NCBI GenBank assembly: GCA_977017575.1
Contig: CDRNVI010000015.1
Location: 62,001 to 126,000 of the forward strand
Length of the DNA: 64,000 bases
From: Paramoeba atlantica
Lineage: Eukaryota; Discosea
Reading direction: 5' to 3'
Position numbers and translations under genes: made by a program
Notes under the pieces: generated by a model
Database searches by the model: none
Seen by the model: only the letters and a program-made list of their open reading frames with translations
What the model was told of the DNA's origin: nothing
Part shown: in pieces, positions 8,902 through 16,877 of the stretch
How positions within the stretch are numbered: the first letter of the stretch is position 1
Layout of the letters: every line of letters starts with the position of its first letter

Positions 8902-11900
8902 ATGAGTCGGAGCATTGCCCTGAACCTTGGGACACTAGGTGTCTGCTTGATTAGTCATCTGTTATCATGTGGTGTGTCTTGCGCGGAAAATTATAAAAAT
9001 ATCTTTGAAACACTAGAGGGCTTCCATACGACGCACGAAACTTTGGATTCCACGCACGAATTCTTACATTCCGATGCAGCAACGGGTCGTCATACTTCAT
9101 TGCGATACAATGTCACGAAATGCGATTCGCAGCGTTATCATACCCTTGTTGACGTTGAACGACTCTATTGTCATCATTCAGGACACGCAGAAATTCAATT
9201 TAAAAGCCAGTCAAGTCTTTCAAATTTTCTAGAGCAAGTATCTCCGGGCACAGTTTTGATGTCTCATCACAGTCTGAAATGTCAATCAAGTGGTGATCAT
9301 GTCTTATTCCGTGTACAGAGTATCGAGCTTCATCCAGAAAAGGAATGTCAAGTAGAGGTAATCGGGAACGAACTGCAGCCATTTGAGATCTTTCGGCACG
9401 CTGAAGTTGAGTTCGCCACCAATATGGCACATGCGCCCCCAAGTTCACAGCGTAAAGTCGAAAGCAAGTGTGGAAATCGTGCAAATTGGTACATGCCTGA
9501 GTTCCTAAGCGCCAATCCAATCCACCCTAACAATGACGCGGGTTCTTTTGGACCCTCTCAAGTTATGCAGCACATGAGTCATCCCGTGAATGCAATGCAG
9601 AGTATTCTTCGTCGTAGCCACTCAGTTGGTATGAGTAAGCTGACTGAATCTAACCTTACCGACAGTGTGTTAGGCAATCTCACCAACGGTGAAGCAGATA
9701 TCGATCAGCTGAGCTTTGCTGGATCTTGGAAAGTACCTTTTCCCTCTGATGTACTCTATATTTTTGCGAGTACGCCTCGTATGTTGTGTAAGGAGTGCTC
9801 CATACAACTATCCCCTACGATTAGATTTCGACTGCACATAAGAGACTATCAACTCGTGGAGTTTACACTCATCATGGAGTCGGTTGTGTATTTTAGTGTG
9901 GTTCCGTACATTGACTTTGATGCTATGCAAAAGTCATTTGCAAAAGATCTTGCTAAAATAACGCTACCCAGTGTACTGTTCACGGTAGGTGGGGTTCCCG
10001 TTGAATTGCAACCAAACATTAACTTGAGCACTTTTCTTGGGGTGCGTGCTAACGTAAAAGCTCGGGTAGGCTTCACGGTGGGTGTCTTTGGACATTTGAG
10101 AGGTGGGATTGCGTACGATCAGGTTAGCGGATTTCGATCTCCCTCCGCGGCCAAATTTGAAGCCGTACCACATGACTATGACTTTCGCATCGGGTCTCGC
10201 TGCCGGAGGTACGATGGTGCACTCCTGCACGATATAGCTAATGTAGAAGAATGCGCTGCGTCGTGCGAACAGGATGCAAATTGTAAACACTTTCAGTTTG
10301 ACCACACCGAACGGACTTGTGCGCTCAGTCGTGAGTGTGAGCTATTGTCCTCCCCTGATAGTGTGTTGTCGACGTTTTCATACTCACCTTGGGTTCGTCC
10401 CGATCCGCATCCAACGCTCTCTGCCATACTTTACCCAGCGATTATGCCTGAACTGAGCCTGGTCATTAATCGAATCGGTGGTCCCAACTTAGCACTTTGC
10501 GCTGGAACCAGTGTAACGGTATTTGCCCTGAATACTACAACCTTGTGCTCAGTTACATCTGTAAACACCGAAATTGACTTTCTGATAGGAGGTAGTTTAT
10601 ACTTGCGCATCGGCGGACATACGCTGATTAATCGAGAGGAGTATCTTAATCCAATATACACGGTGACCGTTCCGATACAAGGAGCTGTGAAGTATTGCTA
10701 CGATGATATACGACGCTCTTTTCTGCCACCAAAGGCCTCACCTCCGGAAGTGCCGGAGCCCCCACCCATTTTCAAGGTCACGCAAACAAAGTTTCCATCC
10801 TCGGATAGCACTTGGAACAAAATAATCGCATCTACTAAATTTTTTGGTAACGCTCTCATGTCGTTATTCTCAGTATTTGACCCTACTCAGAGGGCGGCAG
10901 AACAGCAGTCATTGAACTCTACAGCGATTCAACCATATCTTATGAACTTTTGGAATCCGCAACTTGGTAGTTATCCAAAAGTTCTACAAAGTGAGTCAGT
11001 TAACCTCATGTCAAGTAGCAGCTTGTTGCCCGATCAATCACCAAAAAATGTTTATTCCGATCAAGCGTTTTTCAGCGAATTGAAGAGTTCTTTTCTGGTT
11101 GAAAAGGTCGAAGATGAATTTGAAATTATTACATCTGAACAGTGCGAACATCAGCTTCCTCGCATGTCTCAAGCTCTATCTTTAGGAGATTCGTGGATGG
11201 GTTTATGTGAGAGCTTTCCATACCGTGTGGAAGTTCGTCTCATCTACATCGGTGGTAGTTCGAATCAATTTTCTTTTGTTGTTTCAGTGTTCGATGGGAC
11301 AACAACGCAAACATCTAGATCTCGATATTCTTTCAAGGAACAAAAAGCTTCTGAGACCACCAAAGTCATCCTACGACGCCTATCCGACACAGAATCTCAC
11401 AGCAATAGTTCTTACATTTTCTTTGGTAGTGAACTCTCGCTGCGAGTTGTCGAGAATGATATGTTGATTCTGGATCAGGCCCCGATAGTCTTGTCTGCCT
11501 GTTCGGATGTACTCATGCGGAAAAAGGAAAGTTTGGACTACATGGAACAAGGGAGCGTCCTTCATTTAGGACAAACTTTAGATTCTGGTCTCACACGCCT
11601 TACATTGAGCAGCCGGGGACTTGCAATTGAAACAAACTACGACAAAAATGATCCACACCATTTGCAATACTGGGAACAGAACGAAGGAGGGATCCCATTA
11701 AACGACAACTCGTCCAATGCGCTTTGGTTTTACCCGAAAAATGTAACTACCCCTGACATAAATCGCCTATATTTTGACACTGAAGGTAAGGTGCGGCTCT
11801 TAAATTCGAAAGGGAAAACGCGATATATTTTAAACCCTCCTTATGCATTGGGCGGACGATACTTGGTCTTGAATAATTGTTCTCTAGCGATTTATCGGGA

Positions 11901-13422
11901 TTTGCCTTTCTTGAAACCATTATGGGAGATTCGCGTAGCAGGGTGTCAGGAAAGTGGTCTAGTCAATGGCCATCGCGCATCTTTACGCCGATTGCCTCGT
12001 CAGAACACTAACATGCTGCACTTAGGTCAATGTGCATTTTCGAATTTGGATATCGAATCTCGGTCGCAGAATTCAGAGCAAGAGCCTTTAGATCTCAAAG
12101 ATCTCGTTGCGCGCCCTTCTACCGATCACATGGCTTTGTGCCTTCACCATGATGGCAATGTAGTTCTTACATCAAGAATGACCGGCGACATCCTATGGCA
12201 ATCCAACACCAGTGGCGCTGGTGGAAATGTGCTCATGCGAAAAGAAAATTATATCGAGATTCATCACATCGACGAAGCTCCAGAGCGCAAATCAGGTCGC
12301 ATTTGGTTATCTCATCATGTTTCTTGGATGTCTCATTTCCCTGGTTTAAGCATAAACACCGGTAACATCGCTTCAACCACAATGGCAAAGCCTATGATGC
12401 CCTTAATGTACACGCGATATCCTTTTCGTGATCGGTTTTGGATGTCAGTTGGCGATGCGCTCTACCCCGGGCAAACCATAATATCGTCTAGGACAATGTT
12501 AATCCATCAGTTGGATGGCAATGTTGTACTTTACGAGAAAAAGACTCGTCGAAAACTATGGAGTACGAACAATGTTGCGGAAAATACTACTGCTTTCGCA
12601 TTGCAAAACGACGGTACACTGGCTCTTTATGCAAGTACTGAGCAGAACTCTTCACGTGTGAGAAAACTTTTTGATGCTTTTCCTGTAGCAAATCGCAGAA
12701 CTGGATTTCGGGTGAAGTGGTTAGTCCTAGAGGACGATTGCCGACTTTTGGCACGCGGACTGGATGCTGAAGGAAAAATTTCATCCCAGTATTTGAGCAA
12801 TGAAACGTGTTCCAGTACCGAAGGCTTAACTCACAACAGTGCGGAAGCCTTTTTTCATCCGAATTTCGCAGCCAATCTTGATACCTCCGGTATTCTTGAA
12901 TCCGACGAGTACCTGCATTACGGTGAGACCATGTTTTCCACAAAGACTTGTACTGCTCTTCAATTGCTTCCTAGTGGCACGGTGTACTACAGCTCTCTTG
13001 GTTTGAAGCGTAAAATACTGCTCAATTTCACATTTACTCTGCCAGGGGGGGTGCCTCCCATTGCCATTCAAGCGAATGAAAACTTAAAGAATCCTACGGA
13101 TATTTTTGCAAAGAATAATGTAAAGCAATACGCCGGATCGGTAGAAACTAAGAACTCCACAACTAGGCGTTTGAATAGTATCAAATTAGGTAAAAGCTGT
13201 GTGTGGCTAATAGAGCAGCAGGACCGCACACAAAGAGAATTGCCGCTTTGGCAAAATGCGAAGACATGCCCATCGTTCTCGGTAGATATTTTTAGCCCTC
13301 CTAAAAAACAAAGTGTGCCTTCACAGAATCTTCTACCTCTTCCCATACAATGTGCACTTAAATCCTATAGAGTGGGTATCTTCCATGCAAATTCCACCTC
13401 TGTTACACCCGCGGGAACCTGA
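8902..13422 (+). CDS. Secreted PAN/Apple and B-lectin repeat protein
   Basis: A 1506-residue protein with a clear signal peptide (hydrophobic residues about 5-25, then SCAEN). Residues about 432-490 form a PAN/Apple domain ('CRRYDG...CAASCEQDANCKHFQFD...CALSREC'). The C-terminal half carries several bulb-type (B-) lectin segments, at about 880-930, 1037-1113, 1177-1246 and 1336-1371. The best keeps a mannose-site-like motif, 'QLDGNVVLYEKK', and another reads 'LHHDGNVVLTSR'. Many NxS/T sites suggest N-glycosylation. No C-terminal membrane helix is evident, so it is probably released or bound to other surface molecules. The region between (about 500-870) is unassigned. Carbohydrate binding is inferred. 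Confidence 0.75.
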   Translation: MSRSIALNLGTLGVCLISHLLSCGVSCAENYKNIFETLEGFHTTHETLDSTHEFLHSDAATGRHTSLRYNVTKCDSQRYHTLVDVERLYCHHSGHAEIQFKSQSSLSNFLEQVSPGTVLMSHHSLKCQSSGDHVLFRVQSIELHPEKECQVEVIGNELQPFEIFRHAEVEFATNMAHAPPSSQRKVESKCGNRANWYMPEFLSANPIHPNNDAGSFGPSQVMQHMSHPVNAMQSILRRSHSVGMSKLTESNLTDSVLGNLTNGEADIDQLSFAGSWKVPFPSDVLYIFASTPRMLCKECSIQLSPTIRFRLHIRDYQLVEFTLIMESVVYFSVVPYIDFDAMQKSFAKDLAKITLPSVLFTVGGVPVELQPNINLSTFLGVRANVKARVGFTVGVFGHLRGGIAYDQVSGFRSPSAAKFEAVPHDYDFRIGSRCRRYDGALLHDIANVEECAASCEQDANCKHFQFDHTERTCALSRECELLSSPDSVLSTFSYSPWVRPDPHPTLSAILYPAIMPELSLVINRIGGPNLALCAGTSVTVFALNTTTLCSVTSVNTEIDFLIGGSLYLRIGGHTLINREEYLNPIYTVTVPIQGAVKYCYDDIRRSFLPPKASPPEVPEPPPIFKVTQTKFPSSDSTWNKIIASTKFFGNALMSLFSVFDPTQRAAEQQSLNSTAIQPYLMNFWNPQLGSYPKVLQSESVNLMSSSSLLPDQSPKNVYSDQAFFSELKSSFLVEKVEDEFEIITSEQCEHQLPRMSQALSLGDSWMGLCESFPYRVEVRLIYIGGSSNQFSFVVSVFDGTTTQTSRSRYSFKEQKASETTKVILRRLSDTESHSNSSYIFFGSELSLRVVENDMLILDQAPIVLSACSDVLMRKKESLDYMEQGSVLHLGQTLDSGLTRLTLSSRGLAIETNYDKNDPHHLQYWEQNEGGIPLNDNSSNALWFYPKNVTTPDINRLYFDTEGKVRLLNSKGKTRYILNPPYALGGRYLVLNNCSLAIYRDLPFLKPLWEIRVAGCQESGLVNGHRASLRRLPRQNTNMLHLGQCAFSNLDIESRSQNSEQEPLDLKDLVARPSTDHMALCLHHDGNVVLTSRMTGDILWQSNTSGAGGNVLMRKENYIEIHHIDEAPERKSGRIWLSHHVSWMSHFPGLSINTGNIASTTMAKPMMPLMYTRYPFRDRFWMSVGDALYPGQTIISSRTMLIHQLDGNVVLYEKKTRRKLWSTNNVAENTTAFALQNDGTLALYASTEQNSSRVRKLFDAFPVANRRTGFRVKWLVLEDDCRLLARGLDAEGKISSQYLSNETCSSTEGLTHNSAEAFFHPNFAANLDTSGILESDEYLHYGETMFSTKTCTALQLLPSGTVYYSSLGLKRKILLNFTFTLPGGVPPIAIQANENLKNPTDIFAKNNVKQYAGSVETKNSTTRRLNSIKLGKSCVWLIEQQDRTQRELPLWQNAKTCPSFSVDIFSPPKKQSVPSQNLLPLPIQCALKSYRVGIFHANSTSVTPAGT

Positions 13423-13885
13423 TATAGAAATGTCCTTATGCATCAAGTTTTAGCTTACTAGATTTCATTCACTTTCGCGTCATATTGTCTTTCAGTTCCA
13501 TCTTTCAGTTATTTACCCTTAGGTTATCTGGGCGTACTTTGACGTATAAAGTCTAAACATTCTACAGACGTATTTTATAAGTAACCCTTTAAGCGTGAAA
13601 ATAATTTTTGGCTCGCAAACTATTTTCCGCGAGATTCTTATTGGTTAAAGGGATTTCTAAATGATTGACGTTTTCTAATTGACCATTCGTTCAAGACTAT
13701 ATACATCATTATTACCTTTGCTGGCGATCTTTCATGATGTTTATTGTGTCGTAAATTTGTGTTATAAACAGAACGATTCATGTTAATTGCTGTTTACCCT
13801 TTCAAAGCCCTTTTCATGCTGCATTCTCGTGTGGCCGTGATGTCCTGTGTAATTAGGCGGGGTGGTTTACCCTTATCTCATTAGA
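13423..13885. other. 463-base spacer
   Basis: No gene is seen. An inverted pair ccctttaa / ttaaaggg (near 13586 and 13647) is present but too loose to call a tRNA or terminator. The end of the spacer carries the acceptor-like tract described next. Confidence 0.45.
13864..13885 (+). promoter_or_regulatory. Candidate splice acceptor before the prenyltransferase
   Basis: The pyrimidine-rich stretch 'gtttacccttatctcattag' ends in AG one base before the ATG at 13886. If transcripts are trans-spliced, this is a typical leader acceptor. It also argues against the upstream in-frame GTG as start. Confidence 0.4.
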
Positions 13886-15010
13886 ATGCGCACCGAAGAT
13901 CTGGATGACGATGCGTGGGCTACAACAAGTGATGAGAATTCTAGAGAATCGATTTTAGATGACGAACACTGCTTTTATCACTATAAAGACATATCAATTA
14001 CTCAATGGGCAGAAAAATATCCAAATTTGACAGACGCATCAAGGAGTACACATCGTCGGGTGGGGGACATTCTGCTTAAAAGTGATAACGAATTAGCAAA
14101 GAATATATTTCAGAACATCGTTCGAGTAGCATCCTTTAAATTCGAAGATTCCGTTCTCATTCTTAATACCCTTTGGGCGATTTTACGTCTTTTCTCGACA
14201 GATTATACTATTTGGGCCTACAGGCGCTGTGTACTGAAAAGGTACATAAAGCATTTATCGAATGCTAACTCGCCAGGCTTCATCCGCACATTGCTTTGTG
14301 ATGAGCTCGAAATGTCTAAACGAAGTGCGGAAAGAACGCCTAAAAACTTTCAGATATGGAACGATCGCAAGGAACTTATTCAGCTTTTTGAGCTCAAAGC
14401 ATTAGTTAGCTGCAGCATGGACATAGAGTCGCTCATCCATGCAGAAAAAGTTTTGTGCACACAACTGCTCGAAATGGATCCGAAAAACTACCATGTATGG
14501 TCATACCGAAAATGGTGCGTACAACAGTACGATTCGACTGCCGGTGAACTGGATTACACCACACGGCTCATACAGCAAGATGTGTTCAATAATTCAGCCT
14601 GGACGTATCGATATTTTTTGATAACCTCTAATTTTAATATTTTATGTACCAACTTCAATAAAGAAATAGCAAGAGTAATCAGGAGTCTATGCGTTGCACC
14701 TGGGAATGAATCTTCTCTGTCATACGCTTTGGGACTGTGCATGGATAGATCTCAAAGCACCTACAATATTGTAAAGTGTCGACATTTCTATGAATGCTTA
14801 AAAAATTTCTGGAAAGGTGAGAAAATCTGTCACATTCATGAAGAGTTCTTGAATATCGAAGTCAAAACTGAGACAGATCGTTCTAATGAAGCAATCCTTT
14901 GGATGCTTCATGATTTGGCAAAAATACTGAATCTTTCAGACAGCACTTCATATTACGCTCAGATGCTTTGCGTAGAAAACAGTTTACATGCATCATTTTG
15001 GTTACCCTAA
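13886..15010 (+). CDS. FNTA: Protein prenyltransferase alpha subunit
   Basis: The protein has the tandem helix-pair (PPTA) repeats of prenyltransferase alpha subunits. The signature W-x-x-R/Y motifs are 'TIWAYRRCVLK', 'FQIWNDRKELI', 'KNYHVWSYRKWCVQQYD' and 'NNSAWTYRYFLI'. It would pair with a beta subunit to attach farnesyl or geranylgeranyl groups to CaaX proteins. The 'NNSAWxxRYF' repeat resembles the farnesyltransferase/GGTase-I alpha subunit more than RabGGTase alpha, and no LRR or Ig-like region is present, but the choice is not certain. It is 374 residues from the ATG at 13886. Confidence 0.75.
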   Translation: MRTEDLDDDAWATTSDENSRESILDDEHCFYHYKDISITQWAEKYPNLTDASRSTHRRVGDILLKSDNELAKNIFQNIVRVASFKFEDSVLILNTLWAILRLFSTDYTIWAYRRCVLKRYIKHLSNANSPGFIRTLLCDELEMSKRSAERTPKNFQIWNDRKELIQLFELKALVSCSMDIESLIHAEKVLCTQLLEMDPKNYHVWSYRKWCVQQYDSTAGELDYTTRLIQQDVFNNSAWTYRYFLITSNFNILCTNFNKEIARVIRSLCVAPGNESSLSYALGLCMDRSQSTYNIVKCRHFYECLKNFWKGEKICHIHEEFLNIEVKTETDRSNEAILWMLHDLAKILNLSDSTSYYAQMLCVENSLHASFWLP

Positions 15011-15039
15011 GAAAAACCGAATGAAATAGTATGAAGAAC

Positions 15040-15960
15040 CCTCTTCCTTTCCACCACTCCCCTATTTTCTTGCTCTCTCTACACCCCCACAAAAACAAAA
15101 CATCACCCTCCCCCTACCCCATATACATGCCCCCTCCCCCCCATGTCTGACACCCCCCACCCCACCCTCCACCTCCTCTCCGGTACCGCCAACCCCGACC
15201 ACGCGGTCTCCATCGCCCACGCCCTCTCCCTTCCCCCCCACCCCTGCCGCGTCTCCCGTTTCCCCAACGGTGAAATCGACATTGAGATTCTCACCGACCT
15301 CCACGGGGGGGACACCTTTGTGGTCCAAAGCACCTGCGGCCCCGACCTCAATGCCGCGCTGATGGAGCTGCTGCTGCTGCTGCACACCGCGAGGCTCTCC
15401 GGGGCGCGCCGGGTCACCGCGGTGGTCCCGTTTCTCGCCTACGCCCGACAGGACCGGCAGACGCGGCCCGGGGTGCCGATCTCCGCGAGTGCGGTCGCGC
15501 AGCTGATCCAGGCCATCGGGGTGGATCGCCTCGTAACGGTGGATCTGCACTGCGGGCAAATCCAGGGGTTCTTTCGAAACCTCCCGGTGGATAACCTCTG
15601 TGTGGATGGACCGTTTGTGCGGTACCTTAAAGATCGGGGGTTCGACCCCGAGACCGCGGTGGTGGTGTCCCCGGATGCGGGAGGGGTGGAACGGGCGACC
15701 CGGGTCGCGAACCTGTTGTATGCCCGTCACGTGGTGACGATTTTAAAAAGGCGCACGGAGGCGAGTAAGGTGCACTCGATGCAGATGGTGGGGGAGGTGA
15801 GGGGGTACACGTGTTATGTGATTGATGATATGGTGGATACGGGGTGTACGCTGGTGGGGGCGTCGAATTTGTTGCGCGCGAGGGGGGCGTGTGATGTCGT
15901 TGCGTGTGTGACGCATGGGATTTTCTCGGGGGATTGCTGTGAAACGCTGGAGAGGTGTGA
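15040..15960 (+). other. GC island with C-to-G strand shift (PRPS)
   Basis: The 60 bases from 15121 are about two-thirds C with almost no G. The 60 from 15841 have about 30 G and 9 C. The island begins in the leader and stops inside the gene. Confidence 0.8.
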
Positions 15961-16141
15961 ACCCTTGCGTGAGGTCGTTGCAACCGATAGCATACCCCAG
16001 CAGGAGCACCAAAAACGGTGTTCGAAATTAAAAGTTTTACCGTTGGGTCCATTACTCGCTGAAACTGTGCGCAGAATTAATTCAGAACTGTCAGTCTCAG
16101 ATAGAACGGCGGTATTTAATCAACGGAATTCGCAATTGTAG
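15143..16141 (+). CDS. PRPS: Ribose-phosphate pyrophosphokinase
   Basis: This enzyme makes PRPP from ribose 5-phosphate and ATP, feeding nucleotide, histidine and NAD synthesis. Visible motifs are 'FPNGEIDIEI' near the N terminus, 'YARQDRQTRPG' (ATP/Mg loop), 'DLHCGQIQGFF' (typical of class I PRPP synthetases) and the PRPP-binding loop 'VIDDMVDTGCTL' (about residues 226-237). Length (332) is normal. The coding sequence sits in a GC island: the start is extremely C-rich (with c-runs just upstream of the ATG), it becomes G-rich by 15900, then turns abruptly AT-rich for the last 60 codons. The spacer to the previous stop is only 132 bases. Confidence 0.95.
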   Translation: MSDTPHPTLHLLSGTANPDHAVSIAHALSLPPHPCRVSRFPNGEIDIEILTDLHGGDTFVVQSTCGPDLNAALMELLLLLHTARLSGARRVTAVVPFLAYARQDRQTRPGVPISASAVAQLIQAIGVDRLVTVDLHCGQIQGFFRNLPVDNLCVDGPFVRYLKDRGFDPETAVVVSPDAGGVERATRVANLLYARHVVTILKRRTEASKVHSMQMVGEVRGYTCYVIDDMVDTGCTLVGASNLLRARGACDVVACVTHGIFSGDCCETLERCEPLREVVATDSIPQQEHQKRCSKLKVLPLGPLLAETVRRINSELSVSDRTAVFNQRNSQL

Positions 16142-16877
16142 TTCTACTATGATTGTGTATGTAGGCCTTTTTCTTTCTGGTATCCTTGGGCCATTATCCA
16201 TGGTTGCATTTCACAGGTTTTGTAATGGGTACACACTCTTGTAAAAACAAGTTGGATCACGAATCTTTACTGGGCGTTGACGAAGCAGAATGGGGCATCA
16301 GAAAGTAACGTATTAGGTGTTGTACCGGGTTAATCTCTAATCAGTGATCGGTTTTCGCAATATTAGGGATATTAACCCACAACGAAAAATAGGAGCCTTT
16401 ACGCAGTTTTTCAGATTCATGTACTCATGTATCTATTTCAGATTCAATACCTAAGAGACGGGCCATATTATGGATGAAACTTAAAATACGGCAATCTATC
16501 GAAAAAAAATCCAAAAATCTCAAAGCATCCCGAAATCAAAGTTTTAGAGTTTAACGCGCATCTTGGTCGCACGTCATGTTTATACGAAGAAAATGAAAAA
16601 TCTGGAATCCCGAACGTCGGAAAAACGCGAATTATAACGGAATTATAGAAATATTTAGCATAACACTTCGTCCATTCTTTAATAATTTGGGTGACGTTTT
16701 ATGGATGTACAGTATTCATTTTATTAATGTTCCTTGTCTCCACATTTTTTACTTTTTTATTCGCACTACATTTCCCTCAATGAGAGTCAGAAATCTATGA
16801 GTCCGAATATAATTGAACCACATGCTGTTTATCTACAGAACGCCGAGAATTAGGTGTTCCCACGAATCTCATTTTTG
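16142..16877. other. 736-base spacer upstream of ASCC3
   Basis: Apart from a short inverted-repeat relic (16319-16382), nothing is recognised. Pyrimidine tracts near 16725-16775 and an AG at 16836-16837 ('tttatctacag') could serve as splice acceptors for ASCC3. Confidence 0.45.
16319..16382. repeat. Short inverted-repeat relic resembling family B ends
   Basis: gggttaatctctaat pairs imperfectly with attagggatattaaccc, and flanking gttgt / acaac extends the pairing. The gggttaat... end resembles the terminal repeat of the element at 34864-35233 (gggttaatattcct). It may be a small deleted member. Confidence 0.35.

Noticed and set aside
13586-13655. tRNA-like inverted pair ccctttaa / ttaaaggg
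   Set aside because: No cloverleaf, A box or B box can be fitted.
15062-15730. 222-codon minus-strand frame opposite PRPS
   Set aside because: The same compositional effect of the GC island. The + strand encodes a complete PRPP synthetase.
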